This document shows positions 1 through 7,637 of a DNA stretch of 64,000 nt, piece by piece. The notes below the pieces were generated by a model. That model was not told the DNA's origin. It was given only the letters and a program-made list of their open reading frames with translations, and did no database searches. Location of the stretch: contig NC_091966.1 in assembly GCF_036711975.1 (NCBI RefSeq), positions 26,109,501 through 26,173,500 of the forward strand, read 5' to 3'. The number at the start of each line of letters is the position of its first letter. Positions within the stretch are counted from its first letter, which is position 1. The translations under genes and the position numbers were made by a program. The DNA is from Onthophagus taurus (lineage: Eukaryota > Arthropoda > Insecta > Coleoptera > Scarabaeidae).

Positions 1-2
1 TT

Positions 3-110
3 ACGACAAAAAATCCGATTCCTGATGGTACCACAGCATACTGTTTAGTTTTACATGATAAGGCGTTTCAATATTCTCCACTAACAAAAATCGTCAAACA
101 AATGACTTGA
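3..110 (+). CDS. C-terminal end of an unrecognised element protein (5' part outside window)
   Basis: An open frame enters from the left edge and ends at the TGA at 108-110, giving 35 residues that finish with HDKAFQYSPLTKIVKQMT. The composition looks like real protein and not random translation, and the frame is in register from the first usable codon. By its position in a Polinton it could be the end of a structural (capsid) gene, but no motif proves this. The start lies outside the window. Confidence 0.35.
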   Translation, partial: TTKNPIPDGTTAYCLVLHDKAFQYSPLTKIVKQMT

Positions 111-281
111 GTATGGGGAAAGAAGGGTTGGTAGTGTGTAGTTGGATCGGATCCTGAGCCGCATCGCACCCGTAGCTCATCATCCGAAATGTGAGACTTC
201 TATATTCAGCGTAAACAAAAAAAAAAGTCGTAGAGTATAAGTTGTGCGACAGATTTCTACGGCTGCATAGTATGGATAATC

Positions 282-803
282 GTGTTGATGTACGGAAGCA
301 AGATGTATTCAAATAAAACTCAATACATAATTCTCGATATACAAGGTTTCATGGTCAACGAAGATCAGTTCGTACCTAAAGAATTAGCATCATGTGATAG
401 TAACAAATGCATAACCCACCACGTTTTTCAACCGAGTAGCAGTATAGCTTCATTACCATCTAAATATAGGAATACTGCAAACTGGTTAATGACACATCAT
501 CATTGCATCGACTGGAAAGTTGGTTTTATCCATCCAATGGAATTCGACGCCATAGTCAAATATCTGTGTCGGAATGTCAAGAAAGTGTATGTTAAAGGAC
601 CTGAAAAAATTAAATTTTTAAGACATATTATTTCCGCGCCGATATTTGCGTTGGAAGGTAGTATCTATAAACTTGAGATGGGTATACCGAGCTGTGCTTT
701 TCACTCGCGACGAAGAAGTATGTGCGCTCTTTCCAATGTACGCCACTTACAAGAAGTTGTCGAAGAGGGGGTGCAAAACAAGGATGCGAAAGACAGTCGG
801 TGA
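282..803 (+). CDS. Conserved hypothetical protein of Polinton-type elements
   Basis: The frame encodes 173 residues. It opens with a hydrophobic strand ending in an acidic/glycine motif (YIILDIQGF, about residues 13-21), followed by a basic and aromatic centre with WLMTHHH and a KGPEK motif, and a C-terminal CALSNV segment. I recall proteins with the same order of motifs (DIQGF, NxxWL, VKGxEK, CALxN) as common uncharacterised companions of Polinton genes in insects. That is recollection, not a search. The first in-frame ATG is at 282 and a second at 306 could be the real start. Function is unknown; the DxxGF strand would suit a nuclease-like fold, but this is speculation. Confidence 0.6.
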   Translation: MLMYGSKMYSNKTQYIILDIQGFMVNEDQFVPKELASCDSNKCITHHVFQPSSSIASLPSKYRNTANWLMTHHHCIDWKVGFIHPMEFDAIVKYLCRNVKKVYVKGPEKIKFLRHIISAPIFALEGSIYKLEMGIPSCAFHSRRRSMCALSNVRHLQEVVEEGVQNKDAKDSR

Positions 804-853
804 CTATAAAGCAGAGACAAGTCGTAATGGGGGATAGTTAAGAGCTGGTTGCG

Positions 854-1189
854 ATGGAACAAGTGTTCACTGTGTTTGGGTGTTGGCCACTTACATCTGC
901 CAAGAAAGTGTACAGCGTAATGAAAAAATATGAACAAGATGCCTCATTTGCGAACATTCCAGCTCGTGATTTAAAATATTTACCAACACAGTATTATTTC
1001 GATAAAGTACCATCTATGGAATTACGAAGAATTTGGACCCAACTACCGTTCGCCTACCAGCAATCGAAAATGTTACAAATGAAGTTACCGTGTCTTGAAC
1101 ATTATAATAATGATTGTGCGGAAACTCATTTCGATGGACCACCACCACCTAAAATGCATTGTATTAAATGTACGTTAGAAAAGAAATAA
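854..1189 (+). CDS. Small hypothetical protein, 111 aa
   Basis: The open frame starts 51 bases after the stop of the previous gene on the same strand. The product is rich in aromatic and basic residues and ends with a Cys/His-bearing tail (CAETHFDGPPPPKMHCIKC), which could bind a metal ion. No family is recognised with certainty. It is kept because its composition is protein-like, it sits in line with the other rightward genes of the element, and a plausible AATAAA-like sequence follows the stop at about 1187. Confidence 0.45.
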   Translation: MEQVFTVFGCWPLTSAKKVYSVMKKYEQDASFANIPARDLKYLPTQYYFDKVPSMELRRIWTQLPFAYQQSKMLQMKLPCLEHYNNDCAETHFDGPPPPKMHCIKCTLEKK

Positions 1190-1240
1190 ATGTTATTTTT
1201 TTATCCATATTGATGAGTTTTATTTAAAGAAACCTCTTCA

Positions 1241-1298
1241 CCTCCCCTCCCCCCTCCCCCCTCCCCCCTCCCCCCTCCCCTCCCCCTCCCCTGCCCCA
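1241..1298. repeat. Polypyrimidine (CCCCCT)n tract
   Basis: About 55 bases consist almost only of C with interspersed T, in a CCCCCCT-like rhythm. The minus strand therefore has many runs of four or more G and could form G-quadruplexes. It lies between two genes of the Polinton-type element, in an otherwise AT-rich setting. Confidence 0.9.
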
Positions 1299-1339
1299 CG
1301 ATAATTCCTTAAAAAGTGTGTTTACAATAATAACAGATT

Positions 1340-1693
1340 TTGTTAAAAACTGTGTTTTTCCGACCACGAAGAAATCGCCTTCTGCTAGAAAACCATTTGA
1401 AAAGTAAGTTACATCAATACAATTTTTATCGGTTTTCTTCATGTATGTTTGTGATGATTTCAGGTATTAATTGTTATACGCTGAGAAAAGTGGTTCTTCA
1501 GCGCATTGCAAACCTGTCAGACGTGATAGAAAACCATTTGAAAAGTAAGTTACATCAATACAATTTTTATCGGTTTTCTTCATGTATGTTTGTGATGATT
1601 TCAGACATTAATTGTTATACGCTGAGAAAAGTGGTTCTTCAGCGGATTGCAAACTTGTCAGACGTGAGCGAACGTATAATTTTAATAAAATAA
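1340..1693 (+). CDS. Hypothetical ORF made of a tandemly duplicated 47-codon unit
   Basis: The frame encodes 117 residues and consists mostly of two nearly identical 47-codon units, each carrying INCYTLRKVVLQRIANL. Each unit also contains a perfect 60-base intron-like segment (GTAAGT...TTTCAG, 1401-1460 and 1542-1601 approximately). Because 60 is divisible by three, the frame stays open with or without splicing. If spliced, the product shortens to about 77 residues. No homologue is recognised. It may be a small gene of the Polinton-type element or a piece of a larger spliced transcript. Confidence 0.35.
   Translation: MLKTVFFRPRRNRLLLENHLKSKLHQYNFYRFSSCMFVMISGINCYTLRKVVLQRIANLSDVIENHLKSKLHQYNFYRFSSCMFVMISDINCYTLRKVVLQRIANLSDVSERIILIK
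1387..1667. repeat. Tandem duplication, period 141 bp
   Basis: Bases 1387-1527 are repeated at 1528-1668 with only a few differences. The period of 141 is a multiple of three, so the duplication keeps the reading frame, and each copy contains a 60-base GTAAGT...CAG segment. Confidence 0.95.
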
Positions 1694-1739
1694 TCCAAAT
1701 TTTTTGTAACCCTTTTGATTCCTTGAAGTCTTTCCCATT

Positions 1740-3527
1740 ATGCTTCACTTAATTGGTAACAGCCACGCTCGTGCAAGCGATAATACCGATGGTATGACCG
1801 ACCCACTGGTTGCCGTGCTGCCACGCAATAACGACAGTACGAATGTTGTTGAGTCAAGCCTACCGTCGTTACCATTATATTGCAGCGGCAACTTTGACGG
1901 TTTGAGTCGTACCATGCAGGATTTCACTACAGACCCACCACTGTACGAGCAAATAATGAATGAGCTCCGGTCACAGCCAGGGAACGACAATGGTGCGATT
2001 GTTACCACCAGTCCAACCTTGTCGTCCTACGGCTTAACTCGCATCAGTATGGAGATACGAGAAGAAGGAACATATCAGGAAGTTGTTGTGCCACCTGAAC
2101 CTGCTACCAATCAGGCCGACGTGGTACAACCACTTCCAGATATTGTACATACGGATGTCACAAGTCAAGCACCTGCTGAAAACCAGGTGCTTGCGGCACC
2201 GTCTGTACCAGCGACGGAAGACGTATCCCAACCCTCCGATAGGATATGTGTTTCGCCTGTCTTCTCGAGTGGACCCATACGGTACACATCCCGCCGTATA
2301 AAAAAACGCGTCAACTTGTTGTCAAGGGGTTGCGTGAAACAAACTACCCGCCCAAACCCTTCTCCTGCTTCACAAGACTCCTGTAGATTGCTGCGAAACG
2401 CATTAGCCAAACCTCCCCGTAACACACGAAGAGTACCTACACTCGCTACAGTAACCAGACCTGCAACGGTGGTTACATCTCCACCAGAGGTGACCATCGA
2501 CATCCGTGACAGCCCGCCAACTATCACAACTATCCCACCACAAAATGTGGTGTTCCCACCACCTTTACCTATCCCTACTATCCCGCAGAGGCAAAATCTT
2601 CCAGCTGTAAATACCGCACATCCCGACCCATGGGTTGATGCGTTTCTGCATTCAACAACCAACTTGGCAAGCAGTCTTTTGTCCCAAGAGGATTTTTTCA
2701 TCTTGGGCTTGAAACCTCAATTGCAAACCAAAGTGACGACTTTGGAACATCATAAGCGCCACTTCGTGAACGCGTTGAATGCAGTAAACCAGAATCCCAC
2801 CGTCTGCTTTGCTGCTTCTTCAAACATCCTTAACATGTACAACACCAAAATTAACCTGTATAAGTCCCTTCTCAGGCTGCTGCCTGACAACGGTTAATAG
2901 CGTTTTTTTTTTGAAGCTCGTTCAGTTTTTTTGTCTCTTGCAGTGTTAACGTTGCAGGAGTTGGCTATGGAGAGCGTTAATTCGACGATTTCCCGTAAAG
3001 ACCGTACGTTGCGGTTAGTAGATGTTTTACCAAAGACTCTACTACTAAACGTAATGTACAGCTGGGACATATGCTTCTGGCGTCGAATATCCCGAAAGGG
3101 CGATCGAATCAATCTTGGGGAGGTTTGCTTCCCCACCGTGGAACGCTTTGGAAAGAAAATGTCGCAAGGCACCGTACATAAGTTGTTCCACGGTTCTCCG
3201 GTTGATTGGAGTTCAACTTTCGGAGTGGGTCTTCAGTATCAAGCAAGGTATGTTTTTTATGAATCACATTTGGGCAACCTTTGCTATCGTTGTCGACGCC
3301 GCCTACACCATATTAGTATAACGAACGTTTTACAACTGGATTGTCGTGTGAAATTGCGCTCGAAAATAAAGTATGCATCTTCTGAACGATTGCAGACTAT
3401 TATTTTAAATAAAAAATATTGGTGTGCGATGTGTTGTCGTGTGTCTTTGTTTCGAGTCTGTTTTAAACCACAACTTGAGGAGGATCAAAGTACTGAGGAA
3501 TTGTCGGAGGGATGTCTCAGCAACTAA
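1740..3527 (+). CDS. Pro/Thr-rich hypothetical protein, probably two exons
   Basis: The first exon (1740-2892) encodes about 384 residues with a long Pro/Thr/Val-rich, probably disordered region (residues 90-300). It ends in a helical-looking segment before the in-frame stop at 2895. A 51-base intron is likely at 2893-2943: it begins GTTAAT and ends with a strong polypyrimidine tract plus TTGCAG. Removing it joins the first frame in phase 1 to a second open frame ending at 3527, which adds about 194 residues with Cys pairs (CYRCRR, CAMCC). The 5' splice site is weak, so two separate genes remain possible. No domain is recognised. By position it belongs to the Polinton-type element and could be a structural or accessory protein. 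Confidence 0.45.
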
Positions 3528-3631
3528 TATGTTGTAGGTGGTTTTTTCAAATTTGTACACCATCCTTGTATGATACTGAAAATCGTTCGAATTGATGATA
3601 TGACAACAAGTTCGCTTCCTTTTCACCTTTT

Positions 3632-3775
3632 CCGCTCCCATGCTTTTGTTTATATGTATTATTAATTATTTATTTGAATATTTACCGTATCTACTTATTG
3701 TTACCGCTCCCATGCTTTTGTTAATATGTATTATTAATTACTTATTTGAATATTTACCGTATCTACTTATTGTTA
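3632..3775. repeat. Tandem duplication, period 72 bp
   Basis: A 72-base AT-rich unit beginning CCGCTCCCATGCTTTTGTT occurs twice head to tail with very few differences. It lies in the non-coding stretch between 3528 and 4170, where I see no convincing gene. Confidence 0.9.
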
Positions 3776-3892
3776 ATTTAATACTAAGTAGTGTAAATTG
3801 TACTGTGACTTACACTGCTTTATTTTGTTTAATCACATAACATCTGTATGTGAATAACCCACTGGTGGTTCTACTACATCAACCATACAGAT

Positions 3893-4118
3893 ACTTTTGA
3901 AATCATGATAATAAATAATTTTGTAAATTTATGTATACCACGTCTTATTGTAAAATAAATATTGTGTAATATTACGCACGCTTTAAATAACTTTCAAACT
4001 CAATGTTAACAGTTTATATAGTTAAAGTGTTGTAAACCATTATTTTGAAACAATGATAATAAATAATCTGCTGAAATTTTTTGTATGCTACATTTTATGA
4101 TAAAATAAACATTGTTTT
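3893..4118. repeat. Diverged direct repeat with polyadenylation-like words
   Basis: Two segments (about 3893-3968 and 4043-4118) share ATGATAATAAATAAT and a downstream TAAAATAAA(T/C)ATTGT. They look like old copies of one 75-base unit. Each carries AATAAA words, so they may serve as 3' ends for the upstream gene, which is inference. Confidence 0.5.
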
Positions 4119-4170
4119 CTACTACGACTTCATTTCTTGTTAATCTCCCGTTCAAGTATCACCCGTCAGC

Positions 4171-4872
4171 ATGGTTGAAGACGTTAAGTTTGTTAGCCAA
4201 CCTTTAACACTACCAATCTGTAATCTTCATAACGACTTCGCTGCAAATAAATTTAAACGACATAGCGAATTATTTGGTGGGGAATGTAAACGTGGTTTGA
4301 TAATTGGTTCTTCGGGTGCCGGAAAAACAAACGTAATGTTAACTTTATTGACAGCTCTCAACGGGTTGCGCTTTTTGAATGTATATTTGTGCTCTAATTC
4401 ACTCTACCAAATCAAATACGAATTTCTACGACAATTACTTAAACCTATCCGCTCTTGCGGCTATTATGAATACTCAGATGTCGGACGATTTCTACCACCG
4501 TCAAAGGTGAAAGAATATTCAATTATTATTTTTGATGATATTGCTCCTACAGAGCAACAGATTATCAAGGAATATTTTTCATACGGTCGTCATAGAAACG
4601 TTGATACTTTTTTACTCGCTCAAAGTTATAGCGCCATTTCCAAGCAGCTTTTACGTGACAATTGCAACCTTTTAGTTTTATTTAAACAAGATCTCACTAA
4701 CTTGAAACATATTTACAACGATCATTTGCTAGGGGACATTACGTGGGATGATTTTGTCAGAATTTGTCGAACTTGTTGGGATACACCGCACGGTATATTA
4801 GTTATTGATTTAGATTGCGATAAAAATAACGGACGCTATCGGAAAGGTTTCGATGAGTACATTATACTGTAA
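4171..4872 (+). CDS. FtsK/HerA-type packaging ATPase
   Basis: The product (233 residues) is the P-loop ATPase that in Polintons and related viruses is thought to pump DNA into the capsid. The Walker A motif GSSGAGKT is at about residues 46-53 and Walker B (SIIIFDD) at about 117-123, followed by a Ser/Gln-rich sensor-like region. Length and motif spacing match the A32/HerA-type packaging ATPases. The ATG at 4171 is the first in frame and follows a non-coding AT-rich stretch. The next gene starts 63 bases downstream on the same strand. No frame breaks are present. Confidence 0.88.
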   Translation: MVEDVKFVSQPLTLPICNLHNDFAANKFKRHSELFGGECKRGLIIGSSGAGKTNVMLTLLTALNGLRFLNVYLCSNSLYQIKYEFLRQLLKPIRSCGYYEYSDVGRFLPPSKVKEYSIIIFDDIAPTEQQIIKEYFSYGRHRNVDTFLLAQSYSAISKQLLRDNCNLLVLFKQDLTNLKHIYNDHLLGDITWDDFVRICRTCWDTPHGILVIDLDCDKNNGRYRKGFDEYIIL

Positions 4873-4935
4873 AACCATTGACTTTACGACTGCATGCTCA
4901 GTCTCTGTGCGATCATTACACTATCACGTTGAACT

Positions 4936-6096
4936 ATGAATCGTAATGTTGCACAACAGTTAATAGCTGCGCGAGAAGATGTTAAACATAAAATACGCAC
5001 TTTGAAAGGAGATATAAAACAGAAGCAGTCCATTGCCGAAGCTCAACTCGCTCCACTGAAAGAACCTCTGACAGATATTTCCAAAAAATTACAAACTGTC
5101 AATTTATTAGCGCTCGACAATAAATTCGGGATAAAACGTGATTTATTTACCCCGAAAAAGGAGCAGTCACCAGATATCTCAGCCTTACTGGCTGACTTGC
5201 AGAAACCTTCTAAAGGACTTAAACTGGAAACTCCTAGAGTGAAACCTAAACGTAGAGTTACGTCAACACCCATTAAACCGGGAGCTAGCATGGATGTTTC
5301 ACCGGAACTCGCACGGAGTCCGCAATTTCTCAGCGACGAAGAGGTGTTCGAGGGTCGAGATACTACACCTGAGGTTTCTGTTCGTGAGTCAGACACATCT
5401 TTAGATGTCTACGAGCGGGACGCTAGGGAGCAGTTGGCGCGCATGAAAGAGAATATGGAGGGAATGATGGAACAGACAGTTATTAGAGAAGCTTTAGGGC
5501 AGCTGGACCCCTTACCACGTACCTATGTTACGGGTTTAACAGTAGATGTAAATAACGAGTTCGATCAAACTTACGGTGTTCGTGCACTTACCGATGGATT
5601 GTATATCGCAAATCAACCAATAACGTTTGACGGGAAAAACATTTTGGTGGGTGAATTTACTTATACAGGAACACCGGGGTTATACGAGTTGTTATTCAAA
5701 AATAAACCGGGTAAATTTACTTTACCAGATGCGAGAAATTACAAAGATATCTTACAACGTTCGAATGTACATAAAAGAGATTATGACGCTTCAAAAAGTA
5801 TCATAACTGATGATGAAAATGAAAAGTTTGTGAACATAATCAAACCAATTTCCTTGGGTCAAAGACCAAATGTGTACTGGGCTCGATATTGGCCAAAACC
5901 TAAAACTGGATCAGGTCACTTAAATAAGTTGTTAGTACCTGCTGCAATTAAAGAGTACGAATACTGGGACGACGTGAACGAATTAGTTGATCGGTTGCGT
6001 TTACTACTTGCTTCCGAAGCAGCAGGTCATACTGCTCATCATAACGAAATTATATCCCTCATAGAGGAATTACGGGAAGCGCAAGTCATTCGTTAA
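4936..6096 (+). CDS. Element-associated hypothetical protein (DUF8207-like), 386 aa
   Basis: The N-terminal 60 residues are charged and predicted coiled coil. Residues 70-190 are low-complexity with many Ser, Pro and acidic residues. The C-terminal half (about 190-386) is a compact globular region with GLYELLFKNKP and NVYWARYWPKPKTG segments. I recall this C-terminal pattern as a domain widespread beside chromodomain integrases in insect Polinton-type elements (a DUF8207-like protein), but no search was possible. Function is unknown; a structural role is a guess from position between the ATPase and integrase genes. The ATG at 4936 follows an in-frame stop. Confidence 0.7.
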   Translation: MNRNVAQQLIAAREDVKHKIRTLKGDIKQKQSIAEAQLAPLKEPLTDISKKLQTVNLLALDNKFGIKRDLFTPKKEQSPDISALLADLQKPSKGLKLETPRVKPKRRVTSTPIKPGASMDVSPELARSPQFLSDEEVFEGRDTTPEVSVRESDTSLDVYERDAREQLARMKENMEGMMEQTVIREALGQLDPLPRTYVTGLTVDVNNEFDQTYGVRALTDGLYIANQPITFDGKNILVGEFTYTGTPGLYELLFKNKPGKFTLPDARNYKDILQRSNVHKRDYDASKSIITDDENEKFVNIIKPISLGQRPNVYWARYWPKPKTGSGHLNKLLVPAAIKEYEYWDDVNELVDRLRLLLASEAAGHTAHHNEIISLIEELREAQVIR

Positions 6097-6142
6097 GGGT
6101 ATATAAACTTTTTTCTGTTTCTGTGACGCTTCAGAAGCCAAT

Positions 6143-6550
6143 ATGCCTTTAAACCGTTTTGGTGAACATGGTTCTACATCTATCGATAAATTTGGTAAGC
6201 ATGTTCACCACCATGTTATACAGAACCACATAGCAAGATCCGAAGTTCTACAACCTTCATCAACATTTATTTTAACTTTACGTGGTGATGGAGATGTTGA
6301 TCCAAAAACAAAACTTTATAAAATCACAAACAAAAGTGGAATTACGGATTACATCAATTCTTTCTACGAAGGTATGATAAAAGATGTTGTAAAGTCCGCT
6401 CATGTTCAGTTACTTGTTAACGATATCGTTATTAAGTCGCTCCAGGGAGTCCAACTCAAACGCGGAGATACCATTAAGTGTAAAAATAATGCACCGATAG
6501 GAGGACTACCTTTTCTTGTAGAGTTGTTGATTGAAGGGGTTGTAGAGTAA
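6143..6550 (+). CDS. Small conserved protein of the Polinton-type element, 135 aa
   Basis: The frame encodes a small protein with a His-rich N-terminus (GKHVHHHVIQNH) and a beta-rich remainder. Its stop codon overlaps the start of the integrase gene by one base (TAATG at 6548-6552), an arrangement suited to termination-reinitiation or a shared transcript. It sits 46 bases after the previous gene. Such small beta-rich proteins in these elements may be minor virion components, but nothing here proves it. Confidence 0.6.
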   Translation: MPLNRFGEHGSTSIDKFGKHVHHHVIQNHIARSEVLQPSSTFILTLRGDGDVDPKTKLYKITNKSGITDYINSFYEGMIKDVVKSAHVQLLVNDIVIKSLQGVQLKRGDTIKCKNNAPIGGLPFLVELLIEGVVE

Positions 6551-7485
6551 TGGTTAGTGTTAAGCGAGATCTCGTTAACGAACTACATGCACCTGCGAGA
6601 CGACATTATCGGCGACGCCGCGTTCTGCTTCACGGACTATTGGATCTTTATCAAGCTGATTTGGTTGAAATGATCCCATATGCGTCGGTCAATAAAGGTT
6701 ACAAGTATATACTGACTGTTATCAACGCTTTTTCAAAATACGCATGGGCCTTACCACTCAAAACCAAAACTGGGAAAGAGGTTACTCAAGCTATGAAGGA
6801 CATTTTGCATAGTAAAAAGAATATTACTCCGAGCAACTTACAAACCGATAATGGGAAAGAGTTTTACAATAGCGATTTTCAAAAATTAATGGAACAACTT
6901 AACATTAATCATTACAGCACCTATTCCACTTTAAAAAGCTCGATTATCGAACGGTTTAATAGAACCCTAAAAAATAAAATGTGGAAAGAATTTAGTATGC
7001 AAGGAAATTATCGCTGGTTAGACTTACTACCCAAATTACTAAAATCTTACAACAACACAATACATCGCACCATTCACATGAAACCTTCAGCTGTTAATCG
7101 ACGAAATGAATCTGCTCTGTTAAATACTGTATACAATTCCATTAAAGTTGTCGACCCCAACCACCATAAATTTAATGTGGGGGAACACGTGCGAATTAGC
7201 AAGTACAGACACGCTTTTGCTAAAGGTTACCAACCAACTTGGTCCAATGAAATTTTCACCATAGCGACAGTTCAAAATACTAATCCCAGGACTTACCTTA
7301 TTAAAGATGGTAGAGGAGAACCCATTCTTGGAGCATTTTACGACGAAGAATTACAACGTGTGAAACACCCGGATGTATTTTTAATTGAAAAAGTTCTTCG
7401 TCGAAAAGGAAATAAAGTCCGAGTGAAATGGTTGGGAATGGATAGCTCTCATAATTCTTGGATTGCAAAAAAGGATGTATTATAA
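6550..7485 (+). CDS. Retroviral-type integrase with C-terminal chromodomain
   Basis: The product (311 residues) is a DDE integrase that would insert the element into host DNA. The catalytic acids are visible at D37 (YQADLVEM), D100 (LQTDNGKEF) and E134 (IIERFNRTLK), with 33 residues between the second D and the E. An SH3-like C-terminal region follows, then a chromodomain (about 275-311) with WLGMDSSHNSWI. Chromodomains can direct insertion to particular chromatin. The frame begins at the ATG inside TAATG overlapping the preceding stop. The usual Arg-rich region before the core is present (residues 17-25). The frame is intact, so the enzyme may be active. Confidence 0.92.
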   Translation: MVSVKRDLVNELHAPARRHYRRRRVLLHGLLDLYQADLVEMIPYASVNKGYKYILTVINAFSKYAWALPLKTKTGKEVTQAMKDILHSKKNITPSNLQTDNGKEFYNSDFQKLMEQLNINHYSTYSTLKSSIIERFNRTLKNKMWKEFSMQGNYRWLDLLPKLLKSYNNTIHRTIHMKPSAVNRRNESALLNTVYNSIKVVDPNHHKFNVGEHVRISKYRHAFAKGYQPTWSNEIFTIATVQNTNPRTYLIKDGRGEPILGAFYDEELQRVKHPDVFLIEKVLRRKGNKVRVKWLGMDSSHNSWIAKKDVL

Positions 7486-7637
7486 TTTTTACACTAAGAA
7501 AATAAAAAACTTTTTTTTTAATTTCGTTGATTTTATTTCAAGTAACCTTTTTAACAACCTACTTTCTACTTTATATACAAGTTTTGTGATACAAGCAAGT
7601 ATTTTTTTTTTTTACAAATTAACTGATCGCAATTTAA

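Noticed and set aside
646-837. Alternative rightward frame at the 3' end of the 282-803 gene, as a possible frameshift
   Set aside because: The original frame keeps the CALSNV segment expected in this family, so no frameshift is needed.
1387-1667. CRISPR-like direct repeats
   Set aside because: Only two units, period 141, no spacers; the genome is eukaryotic.
2165-2701. Leftward 178-residue Gly/Val-rich frame
   Set aside because: Antisense to the Pro/Thr-rich rightward gene; its composition is explained by complementing Pro and Thr codons.
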